DNA from: Heterobasidion occidentale
Lineage: Eukaryota; Basidiomycota; Agaricomycetes; Russulales; Bondarzewiaceae
DNA length: 64,000 nt
Assembly: GCA_039111635.1 (NCBI GenBank)
Contig: JBCAQO010000001.1
Location: forward strand, 3,968,001 to 4,032,000
Reading direction: 5' to 3'
The stretch's first letter is position 1. The number at the start of each line of letters is the position of its first letter. The translations under genes were made by a program, and so were the position numbers. This document shows positions 35,772 through 47,674 of the stretch, piece after piece. The notes under the pieces were generated by a model. That model ran no database searches and was not told the origin of the DNA. It saw only the letters and a program-made list of their open reading frames with translations.

Positions 35772-36102
35772 GGCGGCGTGAAGATGAGATACTCTCAACA
35801 GCGACGGAAACATCCTGAATTTATATACTTGCGCTTGACATCCATGACGTCCGTCTGGGGAAGGTATGATGCTGCACGCCATGATGTCATTGGCTTTCGA
35901 TCCTAACATCAGCAAACAACACCTGACCAGTACGATCCAATTCTGAAGCAATTTAGCAGACTAGTCATCTATATAACTCCTCATAACAAATATCCCAGGT
36001 TATATCAAGTCGTAAATGTTAGCCTGGAAAGGTGTAATGAGACCGCGGCATCAAGCAAACACACCATTCACTCACACCAACCTCGTCCCGAAAGCCAATA
36101 TG
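35772..36102. other. Intergenic, promoter of the LEA-like gene
   Basis: 330 bases between two minus-strand genes. No gene recognised. Confidence 0.4.
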
Positions 36103-38189
36103 TCATTCTTCCTTTGCCAAAATTTTCTCCATGGCCCTGCGCGCGCATGCAGCATCATACAAGGGAACAGCGTCGTCCCCAAGGACATCGCTCTCAACCT
36201 CCACACATCTCACGCCCAGTTCCTACGAGCGACCCAGGCCCAGTAAGCACCGAAACGTTTACAGCCGAGATAAAGAAAAGACTTACAGTGACACGCTGTA
36301 TGTCGATCTCAATTAATGTGCCTCGTAGATATACTAGGTGAGTGATGAACGCAGAGACAGGGTACATTGTCGCGGCGTGGCCGAGGCCATACGGCTCGAC
36401 GCGGTATGATGAGTTGAGCGTACGAACGATGGCGCTAAAGCATATCAACGTATTTCAGCAATCTGAAAGAAACAACCATAATCACGAAGGGGACGAGCAC
36501 GCACTCGATATAGTCAGTCGCAGCATACCCGTCCGTCTCCCTGTCATTCTTGGAATTCACTGCATAGTAAACAAAGCGAAGCGTCGGCCGAATATCTGAG
36601 CAGAGAAATCACATAAATAGACTTACGGAAAAGGACTTTCGCGCGCAAAGACGATGCGCTGGCGATCGCAGCTGCAACGCCACGCAATGCGAGGCATGGG
36701 ATGATACTGAACTTCACTGTCTCAACTCAGGCCACAACCTGCACGAGAGAATGTAACGGACCTTGTCCAGAGAGAGCCACACGCATACACGAGAACTTCT
36801 CGAGCGCGCAGGTTCGAGAGATAGTCAGGGTTCGGTGAAGGGTGTATTTCGTGTCCGTATGCGTTGATGTAATATAGCCCTGTACAATGTTACGATAATA
36901 TATCGTGATACATTTTGAATGAAAGGGTGCAAGGAGACTCACTGCTTATGGGTGCGTCAAGCGCCTCGAAATCGACCTTGGAGCCCGCGTCGAACATCAC
37001 ATTCTTGGGCTTTGACAGCGTAGCCCCAAGATCACCCGTGGGAGACGCAAGGTCCAACGCGCTGTCATCAAGGTCGTTGTCAATAGAAAACGACGACTTT
37101 CGCACGGGGTGAGATATCTCGCATTGTCCAATGAGACTCACGCCGCTGGCCTGAGCAGAGGTGTAAATAACAAGAGTTAGACACAAGGGGATATTGCACA
37201 GCGACGATAGACAACTTACAAGCTCAGCTGCGATCGTAACGGTATGGTTGGTCACTATGACCGGGAGAATATTTGCCTGCGCCTCAGCATCAGCAAGTCT
37301 CACGAAAGCACAAGGAACAGCGGACCTGGCTTCCAGTGATAGACGAGAAGAGGAAGATGGCTGAAGGAAGGGAACGGAAGAATCCTTGCGCGGCAGCAAG
37401 GAAGTAGTTTCCGATGCTGCACAGCCATCATTTGTATCAGAACGAACTCTGATCGTATGTACATGACACTAGGAGGAGGAGAAGGTCAACGGAACACGAT
37501 AGCTCACCTTCCATTCAGGAATGAAAAGTTCTTATGCGCCCGTCTGAGTACTTCGTTCTCGAAGTACACAAGGAACCCTGCACAAGGATTAATAGTCAAG
37601 CTGAGAATCACTGCAAACTTGAATCACCTCGTATGGTCTCCTTGCGATCGTTTGGAATGCCTGTCCACAACGCGCTGCGTCCCTCGACGATCGCTCTCCA
37701 CTGATCGCGTGCCTCTTGCTCGGAGCAATTCACGGGAAGACGATGTGCAAGGAGCGTACGCAAGGCGTCCAAGGGAGACCCAGAGGGTGCAGAGGGCATG
37801 AGACGAACAAGGCGAGAGCGAATATCCCCTGCAACGCGTGATACGCGCCACGTCAGGACACGTACTTACATTGGAGGCGAGCGAGAGCATCACAGACCGA
37901 TAGACGGACCGCCGAGCACGCGGATGATCTCGCTCGAAGATCCTCCATCATCAGACACTGGTAGCACGTAGCATGCTTGAGAGAACGCGGCGCAAATTGC
38001 ATTGCAGCCCGTACCCCCAGAGACGATGATGAAGGACCTGTCTTCAGGTGTGTTGGACACGTGGGAGGTGACCAAGCGGGAATGAGGGTGATTATACGAA
38101 GGTTGTAAAGGCTGCGTTGGCAGGTCAAACACAGATGATCCTGGACTGTTGAGAAATGCATCGGGAGTGGTAAGGTGCAGCGCGGCCAT
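36103..38189 (-). CDS. CofD/YvcK-like (UPF0052) protein, homologue of yeast YNL011C
   Basis: Start ATG 38189 (MAALHLTTPDAFLNSPG). Nucleotide-binding N-terminal motif SFIIVSGGTGCNAICAAF, then LPVSDDGGSSSEIIRVLGGP, typical of the CofD/YvcK fold. Further conserved blocks: SIGNYFLAAAQGFFRSLPSA, NILPVIVTNHTVTIAAEL, GQCEISHP, YYINAYGHEIHPSPNPDYLS, VLVYACGSLWTR, NSKNDRETDGYAATDYIE. The end is ..RRAMEKILAKEE at TGA 36103-36105. At least ten introns, frames intact. In bacteria and archaea the family contains phospholactate transferase (F420 synthesis) and the YvcK regulator; the substrate of the fungal members is unknown. The function is therefore not assigned beyond the fold. Confidence 0.9.
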
Positions 38190-38537
38190 GGTGGTTGTCT
38201 CTGAGCTCGAACTTAGCGGACACGACTACAGACACTGATAGTTTTCCATCACGTGGATAGCCAGTAGTGTCGCGTGGATGCACACGCGTCCGCGAAGTTT
38301 GGCGTTCAGTCAGGTCGGTGTCGATTGATTTTACGCAGAATTTACGGGAAAAATCCCACACCATGCAATCTTGATGCATTTGCTCAAGGTTAATAATTAA
38401 AATCGGTGGGCACGGCATTGCTTTTCCGACTGGACCATACTCTTGCATCTGAGAAGCCTTTGAAACTATACGAGATGAGAAAAGGACCCGCAACGTACTT
38501 CTGACTATCACAGATGCGCGTCTCAGAAATCGGTGTC
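38190..38537. other. Intergenic, promoter of the CofD-like gene
   Basis: About 350 bases between minus-strand genes. No gene recognised. Confidence 0.45.
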
Positions 38538-39503
38538 TCAAGCCTCCGCTTTATCCTTCTCCTTCTCCTTCCCCTTCTCCTGGCGCTTGCTGGACCCTTC
38601 GGTTACCGTCTCTGAGGAATAGTAGCCCTCATCGTCTGATAGGTCTTCCGAAGAAACCTCGTCCGAAAGTTCGATATCCGGCCTTGTCTCCGAAATCGCG
38701 ATCGCATCCGCAAGCTCTCTCTGCACGTCAGCCAATGCAAACCCCCAGTCCACCTTGTCCATCTCGAGATTCTTGATATGAGCATGGATCTCTTCTAGTA
38801 TGGCCTTTCTCTCTTCTACTTCCTCAGACCCAAGTTCCATCGACGCTAGTTCTCCCTGGACCCATTCTATTTCCTCTTGTGCGCGCACCAAATACAATTC
38901 TGCGAGGCGGAGACTACCCGTGACGCTCTCGACAGAAGCCTGGAGAGACCTAATACCCAGTACGACATTTTCGGACGACATTTTCTCGAGCGGTTGACCA
39001 AAAAGTGGGAGAGACTGAAAGATCAAATCATCATACCCGTGAGCGTATGTCGCGATGGTCGCGATGCGACTTACCCTGTGCCCGTAGATGTCCGGCATCA
39101 AAGAATCTCGCCGGTAGGGAGGACGAACCCTGTAAGTATGCCTCCCTAGCCTCGGTCGAAGCGACTCTATGAAGCGAACGAGTTCGACCTCTGAAACCGA
39201 CTCCTGAAGAAAGATCAACACCGGCAACGAACACACTCATCCAATGCCTTCAGATTTAATGGTGATACTTACAGCGTTGGACTCCATTGGCGAACCAAGC
39301 GCTGGCGTCGTATGCAGCTTGGAAACAGCTGGAAGGAGGCGAATCAATCCGCTAGCCAGTTTGAATGATGGAAGAACATGCCCACCTTCGACGAGATCGG
39401 CCCCGTCGTCCTTGTTCACTGCGAGTCCCGTAGCATGCACTTGATGGGGATTGATGGACTCTACATTCGTATCCCTGAGTGCTGGCGCCTCACAGACTTC
39501 CAT
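38538..39503 (-). CDS. Coiled-coil protein, tandem paralogue 1
   Basis: Likely start ATG 39503 (MEVCEAPALRDTNVESINPH). The last exon carries a long heptad-like coiled coil (VESVTGSLRLAELYLVRAQE, LEEIHAHIKNLEMDKVDWGF), then an acidic segment ending ..SSETVTEG and a Lys/Glu tail. The stop is at 38538. The same order of segments occurs in the neighbour at 40087-41081: N-terminus M-E-x-x-E-A-x-x-x-R-x-x-x-V-(D/E)-S-I-N, coiled coil, RPDIE motif, S-S-x-T-V-T, basic tail. I know no named family. A possible extra 5' exon (ATG 39750) cannot be joined in frame. Confidence 0.6.
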
Positions 39504-40086
39504 GATTGATGGCCACAAGCTGGACTTTCGCAGTGTAGACACAGAGAATGGGTCAGAGCGATTCAGAGCGGTGGAAGACCAAAGTTGTCCTCCTGCAAGG
39601 TGGTGGGGAGGCTGGGAGGGTAAGTATAATCATATCGGATCTGAGAGCCTTCTCTTGGCGAACAGAAGCTGCTACACAAGAGTCAACAGCTTCAAGAATC
39701 TCGAGTGCTTCGACTCGTAATAGTAAGGGGTCTAGATCCACAGTCGTCATTGAAGGTGAGTGGTTATTCAGCGAGTCATACAGCCTTAGGCGGCTTTAAT
39801 AAGTGCAAATGCACAGAATCGAGTTCGGATTTTCACTTGTACTCTGCGCCAGAGCTCGGGCATTGGGACGAACCCAATAAATAGGACGACTCGAATTTAA
39901 TTGATCATTTGACAACCAATACAGAGCACCTGGAGCAAGGAGAGAAGACGCCTTTTCTCTCTACAACGGTAGATGGTTTCCCTGAAGACAAGCCATAGGT
40001 GACGGATGAGCTATAAGTGCGCGTGATGGGAAACCGAAACATACCTCCGCCGAAAGTGGCTACCAACCTAGGCTCTCTAAGGCTTT
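39504..40086. other. Spacer between coiled-coil paralogues
   Basis: Holds a minus-strand open frame starting at ATG 39750 (MTTVDLDPLLLRVEALEILE) that looks helical and might be an upstream exon of paralogue 1, but no donor site fits. Otherwise nothing recognised. Confidence 0.4.
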
Positions 40087-41081
40087 TCAAAGAGCTTTAC
40101 CTTTACCTTTGTCCTTGCCCTTACCCTTAGCATCGGTCACTGTGATTGAGGAAACGACACCCTGATCGGGCTCGGAATCCAAACGAAGTACATCTAGGGG
40201 AATGATTTCTCCCAGGTTCTCAATATCCGGCCTGTCAATTGCGACCGAGGCAAGTTCCTCAAACTCAACGTACGCCGCTGCTAATTCAAGCTCTTTTGCT
40301 TCCTTGAGCGATTCGAACTTCACGATGAAGGCGCGGATCTTTTCTAATCTCTGTGTCCTCTTTTCGACTTCATCGTGCCCAGACAGTGCAGGAGACGATA
40401 AATTGAGCTGAATGCGGTCAGCCTCTGCATACGCGGCTTCCAAGCGACTTTCCATGAAGAATATCTCGGCATCGATTCTTGTGAGAGTGGCTTTGACCGC
40501 TTCAATAGATAACACAAGGATATCAGATGTCTGATCCTCAGGTCTTATAGGGAACGAGAGCTCCTAAGAAGACGGTCACAAACACGCGTATTTACAGACG
40601 GGCACTAGAATTCGAGTCGGTGCTCACCTCACTGCTCCCTAATAGCATGAGCAAAGATTGGAACGCATCGGCGTCCTTTGATTTTGAGGTTTGAGTGAGA
40701 TTATGCAATTCAGACTGAAGGTTGGATGCAGATGACGACGGCACATTCCCGAGCTCCACACCAGAAGGCGGGGTAGCCTAAAATATATAGTTACAGAAAC
40801 ACTGATTGTGCGCAAGTCGCCTGGAGATTCAAGATGGGAATGCCTACCCTGCTAGGTCCGGTCATCGTGGTCTGTGGTGGTTCGGACACAGCGATGGCAT
40901 GCGATTCCTCCGATGACTTCAATTCAGGTTTGTATCCCCCCACTTTAGAATTGACATCGAGCGATGGAGGAATGAATCCACGCTCATGGTCCTTGCTCGT
41001 CACAATGATAGGGCCCGCATGCACAGCGCGATTGATGGACTCATCCACATGCCTGTTTTCTGATGCCTCAACGTTTTCCAT
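40087..41081 (-). CDS. Coiled-coil protein, tandem paralogue 2
   Basis: Start ATG 41081 (MENVEASENRHVDESINRAV). A middle exon (about 40783-40628; PSGVELGNVPSSSASNLQSE) ends at a GTGAGC donor. The last exon runs from about 40563, with VLSIEAVKATLTRIDAEIFF, a long coiled coil, the IDRPDIE motif and a glycine/lysine tail (KGKGKDKGKGKAL), stop at 40087. It is paralogous to 38538-39503, with clear but distant similarity along the whole length. The start lies 238 bases from the divergent lipoyltransferase start, so the two may share a promoter region. Function unknown. Confidence 0.6.
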
Positions 41082-41319
41082 GGTGAGTTGGGTCAGATGA
41101 AGATGGCCTTTTGGGCTGCCACAGTCTGGGTATAGGCGGCCGTTCAGAGTTGCTCACGATATTCAAGGCTCAAGGGTATAGCGAGATGATGGTCGGAGGT
41201 TCAAGGCAGCAGCGTTGTAACAGCGCGGCATGTTGGCGAGCTATTATGTAATAATTTAGGACCCATTATCTTGATTACCGTTATTCATCCGTTCCTGCGT
41301 CCTGACTTATCAGTACAAA
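41082..41319. promoter_or_regulatory. Divergent promoter region
   Basis: Only 238 bases separate the starts of coiled-coil paralogue 2 (minus) and the lipoyl transferase gene (plus). The region must carry both promoters. I see an AT-richer stretch near 41240-41290 but no element that I can name. Confidence 0.4.
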
Positions 41320-42306
41320 ATGAGTCTTCCCCCAATATTGTACCACTACTTCAAGACACCTCTCCCATACATACCCACGCTCACCCTTCAGGAGGCCCTC
41401 CACTCCCTCCAACTCGAACAGCGACGCGCCTCAGATAATCATCAAGATATCCTACTCCTCCTCCAGCACCGCCCCGTTTACACTGGCGGACGTCGCCAGC
41501 CAGAAGCCGAGCTCGCGATCGAGCGCGCACGCCTCACCAGTCTCGGTGCTGACTTCCTGCGCACACAGCGCGGTGGACAGCTCACATACCATGGGCCGGG
41601 GCAGCTCGTTGGGTACCCGCTGCTCGACCTCGGGCGCACCACACCAGCGATGGGCATTCGCGACTACATTTGTCGCATCCAGAAGATGATCGAGAAACAC
41701 TTGCAGGAGGTGCATGGCATTGCGCACATCCCTTCGGAGCACACTGGCGTGTTTCTCGACGCGACCACCAAAGTCGGGAGTATCGGCGTCCAGGTGCGGC
41801 ACCGTCTCACCACTCATGGCTTCGCATTCAACGTCACGAGCGAGCCAATCGCGTGGTTCGACAAGATCGTAGCGTGTGGGCTGGCAGATGTGAAAGCAGG
41901 CTGTATAGAGCATGCCGCACGCAAGGCCGTCAGCGTGGAAGACGTAGTGCCGGATGTTGTGAATGTTTTTGGGCGGCTGTTTGAGCGGGATATGGAAAAG
42001 TTGGAAGTGGACAAGGCCGGGGAGGCAGGAGAGCTTATCGCTGAAATAGAAGATGAGGCACGGAAAGCCGGTCAGTGGTCGAAAGCACCCTCGCTGTATC
42101 ATAATTGCTGTGAAACGGTCGTAGGAGGCACCTTGTACCATCACGATAGAGTTTCGGAGGACGACTTCCTTCGGTATGTGTCAGCTACTCAATTCCATCT
42201 AATGTTGCCCATATGTAAGCTGGAAATTGCTTTTGCTTTTGATGCCCTTCGGATTATTTTCTTCAATGCCCGTCCGGTGGATGGTGCATATTGCAGAGAC
42301 CGTTGA
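41320..42306 (+). CDS. LIP2: Lipoyl(octanoyl) transferase, mitochondrial
   Basis: Transfers octanoyl from acyl carrier protein to lipoyl domains, the first step of lipoate attachment in mitochondria. LipB-family motifs: LLLLQHRPVYTGGRR, TQRGGQLTYHGPGQLVGYPL, the invariant Lys in TKVGSIGVQVRH, THGFAFNV, and the catalytic Cys in KIVACGL. Start ATG 41320. The first exon is long and intronless to about 42173. A GTATGTGTCAG donor there and a TTGCAG acceptor near 42295 would remove the hydrophobic, non-conserved tail and end the protein FLRDR at TGA 42304-42306. The unspliced frame reaches the same stop. Confidence 0.88.
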   Translation: MSLPPILYHYFKTPLPYIPTLTLQEALHSLQLEQRRASDNHQDILLLLQHRPVYTGGRRQPEAELAIERARLTSLGADFLRTQRGGQLTYHGPGQLVGYPLLDLGRTTPAMGIRDYICRIQKMIEKHLQEVHGIAHIPSEHTGVFLDATTKVGSIGVQVRHRLTTHGFAFNVTSEPIAWFDKIVACGLADVKAGCIEHAARKAVSVEDVVPDVVNVFGRLFERDMEKLEVDKAGEAGELIAEIEDEARKAGQWSKAPSLYHNCCETVVGGTLYHHDRVSEDDFLRYVSATQFHLMLPICKLEIAFAFDALRIIFFNARPVDGAYCRDR

Positions 42307-42831
42307 TGTAGTGGTGGTCTGGCTAGTTGGGATAGTCTAACGACGACTCTTGTAGGCCCCTTCACATCAGAATACTGATTTCAAGGTGATGAAAAAAATC
42401 GAAGTGATGTTCTTCGAGATGATTTGGTTCCGCTTTGAGCCCGCATTTTCGGCTGGTCCGCGACCTATGCCAGGGCGCGATGCATTACCCCTGGTCGCTG
42501 GCACCCTTTCTGTCAGGTCTTTTCTCAATGAGATGAAGTGATCTTCAGTCGCTAAAAGTCGCTCCTCTTATAAGCATAGCAGGCGTCCAGCATACACAAG
42601 AAAAATTTAAGCTTACAAGAATGACCACACAGTGCTCGCCAAACTACACAGTAAATGCAGGGATCCAAGATGTCAGGCATTTCGCGATTGGCATCGCGTT
42701 ACAACTACACGAGAAACACAACCCGGGGCATAACGACATACATACATAGTCAAATATTCGAGAACCATTCATGTCTATAGGTTGAAACATCGACCGAGAA
42801 GATAAGAAGCGGAATTCAGACGAAACAAAAT
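42307..42831. other. Convergent intergenic region
   Basis: The 3' flanks of the lipoyl transferase (plus) and LEU4 (minus). No gene recognised. Confidence 0.45.
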
Positions 42832-45122
42832 CTAGAGAGCCGCGACGCTCAGCACCTCAACTTTAACCCCAATTTCACCGACTTGCTCAAGCGGCGTCGA
42901 CCTCCCGGCGTACATGTCCGGGAAGTACCCGTCGCGAGATAGTGTGTATCCGGGCACCGTGCGGGGAGTGAACACCAGTTGCTGGTGAAAGACTCTGTCA
43001 TCGCTGACAATGATGTTCGCAGCGCTCAGCAGCGCTCGGCATCTGCTCTTGGAGATATCCTTGGACACCCCGACGCCCCAAACGTTCGTTTCAGAAGCGG
43101 CTTCCGAGATCTCGAGAAACGCTGCGATGTCCTTGGACTCGGTAGACTGGACGGAGGCCTCGTGGACACTGAGTGTGACTCCTAGATACAAGCGCAGCGC
43201 ATCTATGAGGGCTTCGATGAGGCCACGTCCTTGACCTTGGATGAGCCGCGCTTTGCCATCGACGTCGATATGAGCCTCGAGGTGAACGAGCCCGTCTTCA
43301 TCGGAAGGAGATACCATGGTGTCCTCGAAGCCGTCGGAAGTCGAGGAGGTGGATGGTGACAGTGGGCGTAGTTGGAATGAGCGCAGAAGGAGACGAGCAC
43401 GAAGATTTACATCGAATCCGAAGGAGCGTTTGAAAGCATCTACGACAAGTGCGGCGGTCATCTCGCGTTCCGAGCGCTCACTCTCACTCTGCACGATCCT
43501 GTAGAAGGCAACCTGCATCCTGCGTGGAATCTCGAGACCCAAGGTCTCCTTGATTATGTAGGCCGCACCTGCTTTGCCGCTTTGGCTGCTGACGCGGATG
43601 AGGTTCTCGTAACCGTAACCGAGATCCTTAGGGTCAAGAGGGATATATGGGACCGCCCAGAACTTATTTCCCTCTCCTGTACGATCCACCATCTCCCATC
43701 GGCGGCGCTGGGCGTCCAGACCCTTCTTGATAGCATCCTGATGGGTACCAGCGAACGCTGTGAAGACGAGGGCGCCGGCGTAGGGATAGCGCTGGGGAGT
43801 GGACATCTCGTTCGCGCGGCAGACGACTTCGACTATCTCAGAAAGATTGGAAAAGTCCAAGTTGGGCGATACACCCTGCGAATATAGGTTGAGCGCGAGG
43901 CTGATGAGATCAACGTTCCCCGTGCGTTCGCCGTTTCCGAGCAAACAGCCCTCTACACGATCGCCTCCGGCGAGCATAGCCAGCTCAGTCGCGGCCACAG
44001 CAGTGCCTTCCAGAAATGTGAGATATCATAACACAAGCTGAGTATGAACCAATCCTCACCTCTGTCGTTGTGTGGATGGATGCTCAAGATCACATGTTCA
44101 CGATGATTGATGTGAGTGCTGAAGTACTCGACCTGACCCAAGCAGTTAATTGAGAATTGCTATCTGGAGGCACTGGAATTTTAACCTACCATATCTGCAT
44201 AATGATTGGACGGCGCGCATTCTACTGTTGCAGCCAAATTGAAAATGACTTTGTTGTCGCCCGGACCGGCCTTGCCCCATGCTTCGAGTACTCGGTTGCC
44301 AAGCTGGACAGCAAATTCTGGCTCCGTCTGCGAGAAAGTCTCAAGGCAATAATTCAAGCAAAATTTGGTTCCTGTTAAGGTTTTGAAGTAGAAAGATTAT
44401 AAGAGAGAGAATCGGCAACGAGTTGTCTAAAAAACGTACCCGACCGAATATTCTCCTCTTCAGTAAGCGTCTTTACGAGCCTCACGGCGTTGAGCGTCAG
44501 ATCAATGGTCTGTTCTTCAGAGTTTCGGAAGACAACCTCGCGAAATAGTGGAGAAACAGCGTTATATAGATGGATGGTGGCTTTCTTCGCGCCAGCTAAC
44601 GATGCGATAGACCGCTCAATGAGATCAGCCCTCGCAGGAGTAATCACCTATATGATGAGACGGATGAGTGGGATGAACGATGTCGGAGAGCATAGTTAGA
44701 CTTGCCTGAAGGGTGACATCATCAGGCACTTCCTTGTTCTCAATGAGCGAGCGAACGAATGCGAATTCTGTCTCAGAAGCAGAAGGATAGGCGACTTCGA
44801 TCTCCTTGAATCCGATTCTGACGAGAAGTCTACGAGACATGATCAGCCAGGCCATATCGAATGAATTATTTGTCCGAACCTGAAGAGCTCCAACTTGGTC
44901 TTATGGTTCATAGGATTGATTAGAGCTTGATTGCCGTCTCGAAGATCTGTCGAAAGCCAGATGGGTGCGGTGGTCGTGCGGTTCTTTGGCCATCGGCGGT
45001 CGTAGCCGACTGGGAAGAGAACCGGATTGTAGGGCGCATATTTGGTAGACGGATCAGTGCTGGAAACCAGTCAGTGCTTCGGATAGTGTCAACTCATGAT
45101 GCGTTACTTACAGCATCGGCAT
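42832..45122 (-). CDS. LEU4: 2-isopropylmalate synthase
   Basis: Condenses acetyl-CoA with 2-oxoisovalerate, the first committed step of leucine synthesis. Start ATG 45122 (MPML, then a GTAAGT donor). Exon 2 carries [19 protein letters not shown], the DRDGNQ metal/substrate motif of the DRE-TIM family, then [15 protein letters not shown]. The second HMGL signature lies in [13 protein letters not shown] and [20 protein letters not shown], followed by [10 protein letters not shown]. The long last exon holds the C-terminal regulatory (leucine-sensing) domain and ends VEVLSVAAL at 42832. About seven introns, no frame break. No strong mitochondrial presequence is evident. Confidence 0.93.
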
Positions 45123-45837
45123 GTTAAGCGAGAACGAGTTGGGTTCGAAGGCAAGGGGGTATGTCGGTAGAACGCGTACACATGCTGCTTTATGGGCCAG
45201 ACCTCGCAGACCGGCATCTGCGATGGGCTGGGCGAGATGAGCGAATCCACAGCACTCCCTCGGCATTTGGAGTCGCGGGCTTTAGCCGTAATGCCTGCAA
45301 GAGAACATTCGGAAGTAAAAGGAAATTATTAGCGGACTTCAAGGTACAGAGAAAATGAGTGCGAAAGGGGATTCAGTTGAAGAAGCATCAGAAAGTTCAA
45401 ACGTACTGAACGGGAGGGAAAGAAGCACTTCTGTGGTATGTTGATACTTTGCACAATGAACTCGTCAGATCGATGCCAGGTTAATTGGCCAATGTGGTGA
45501 AATGCAGTGGCATTGATAGGACGAACAATCGATAAGGTGTTGATACTCAGCTTGGATCCACAGATAACGGAATGGGTTTTCGCACTAGACAGGGGAAAGA
45601 TGCGTGGAATTGGTGTTGTTCTCCATTCTCCATGAGGACTGGAGCTGCCTTCCGGCTGTCATCGTGGAATGGTGCACGCAGCATAAGCATAAGCTCACCC
45701 TCATCGTGACTCCCAGATATCTCATAAAGCCTAACTTGCCGATGTTTTCAATCAGCCTTGACATGAGCGCATATCGTTACTACTCGAGTCTACTTACAAA
45801 AAATTTCAATGTATTGGGAAAAGCTCTCGTCTAGTGG
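45123..45837. other. LEU4 promoter and leader region
   Basis: No other gene recognised. The minus strand contains a CTTGCAG acceptor-like site near 45300, which could mark a leader intron. Short frames only. Confidence 0.4.
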
Positions 45838-45845
45838 GCGAAGAA

Positions 45846-45975
45846 AGGACCCTGGCATATCCCTACAGAGGTCCGATCCTGATTTTGGCGGGGTGTTACG
45901 GCATATCCGTACGAACTAACGAAGTGAATCCGTACGAATTAGGATCGGACCTCTGCAGGGATATTCCGGGGTCCT
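45846..45975. mobile_element. 130-bp hAT-like MITE with 8-bp target duplication
   Basis: Terminal inverted repeats of about 40 bp. The left end begins AGGACCCTGGCATATCCC, and the reverse complement of the right end begins AGGACCCCGGAATATCCC; both continue into CAGAGGTCCGATCCT. The element is flanked on both sides by GCGAAGAA (45838-45845 and 45976-45983), an 8-bp target-site duplication as made by hAT-superfamily transposases. There is no coding capacity. A related, more diverged copy lies at 19907-20013. Mobility depends on a transposase elsewhere in the genome. Confidence 0.85.
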
Positions 45976-45983
45976 GCGAAGAA

Positions 45984-47674
45984 GCGCAGCAATCTCTGTA
46001 AAGCCGAGTGCTTCCACGGGGAGTTATTTAGCATTCTCATGCTAGAGAAGGATAGCTCCAACCTATGGTCTTCAGTGCGACCATGATCATACACAGTTGT
46101 GGATACAAAACAATTGGAATCTCACGAAGAGTGTATGTGAGAAGAAATACCAGCGTTGCTGTGCGGGGCTTTGCCGCTCAGACGAAGATGGGCAGGCTAA
46201 AGAAGGTTCGAACGCCTTGGGAGCGTTGCACCGTATTTGAAATCCATGAGTAGATCTACAATATCCAGGCCACGATTCCACGATAGCACAGAACTGTGGT
46301 GATTGTGCGAGAGACCGTGAGTTCGACGAATGCCCTGCTGGAGCACTGCTGGAGCTCAAACCGACGCCACGAAGGTCGTGAGGCTTGGCAGTGACTGCGT
46401 AATCCGGAGCCTTCCGGTCCTATGGGAATCCACGATACTCCCACGATGCCGCACATTCCCGACCTCAACGACTCGACGATGCGAACGACGGTCGCAACAC
46501 CAAAGCTCGTTATCAAGCGGTTCAGCTGCATCGCCGTGCTTGCAAACCTCTTGCACATAGATTCCCCCAATATACTTTGTCTTAGAATCTACAGTACTTG
46601 CGGCCGGGCCAACGGGACCGCTAGATATCGACATCAAGGAAACTTCCCTCGATGCGGGGTTCCTGGAAGCTCTTGGATAGGTTCCATTCCGTCGGGGACT
46701 TCGGGGACTTGTGGTATCCCTTTTGCCTTGTATGTTTAGGTGCCTTGTCTCTAGACCGGGTGAGTGCTGAGATCGTTGGAATCGTTGAAATATCAGATTG
46801 TGGTCTAGGCGAAGAAACCTTGCATGTCCGACTTCGGCATCTAACACTCCATAGCTCGCGTCCCTTTCTCATGAGGCGCGAGACTCATGTTATGCATATC
46901 GCCTTTCAGATGACGCGACCCAACTATACTCCGTCACTCGTCTTGGCGGTTTCCTTCAGGCAGTCAGACTCCCAGGTGCAAGGATTAGAACCATGAGATC
47001 CACTCTTCTATGGATATGACAACCAAACCCATCGCTGGCAATTTGAGGGAGTCGGTATCTTTCTTCAATGAGTATGGGACAGTATGAGACTCAGGTACGT
47101 ACCGCTCCTTCAATATACGGCTGTGTCCGTCTCTCCTACTCTGAGCCATGATTCTCATTGCTAATCATGTCTATTCTTTCGACCGTCTCTCTACTGCCCT
47201 TCACTCGCGCCAGACTTTGCATTGGTCGTGGGTGCTTTCTTGTTGCGGTAACATGATCCGATCCCTCTATTACCTTAGCGGCAAGGCTGCTGCATGAGGC
47301 AACTATCGTGATCTACCTTACTGCGTTGCTTCAGCTACTGGGGATGATTCGATCAACGAGTGCCCTGTTTGTGGTCAGATGCTGATTCACCATACTCTTA
47401 CTCGAACACTTATTCTCAGCATGCGCAACAGCCCGCAGTCCTGATTCAGCTACATTTGAACAGGTCGAAAAGGCGGTGCATATGTATCTTCGGTATTCGT
47501 TCCGTCTGTAAAATTGGAGGGTGTGGCCTGTATAAGATGGGTCAACGGAGAGTGCATCTTGGGATTCGTCCTGCATATTGTTCCACATCTTCGCAGTTAG
47601 TCCTTTTCATTTATGAAGAACAGGCAAGAAGTACACTAATTAACCTTGAATGTGCCTCCAAGTATCCAGCAATC
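45984..47674. other. Gene-poor region
   Basis: Overlapping open frames of about 100-160 codons occur on both strands around 46260-46990, but none has recognisable motifs or splice structure. I do not call a gene. Confidence 0.4.

Noticed and set aside
45123..45470. Leu3-type CCGG-N-N-CCGG operator upstream of LEU4
   Set aside because: Only half-site-like CCGG occurrences were seen; no full inverted pair, and Leu3 control is established mainly for ascomycetes.
46256..46996. Overlapping frames of up to 163 codons on both strands
   Set aside because: No recognisable domain, composition not distinctly coding, and no joinable splice sites.
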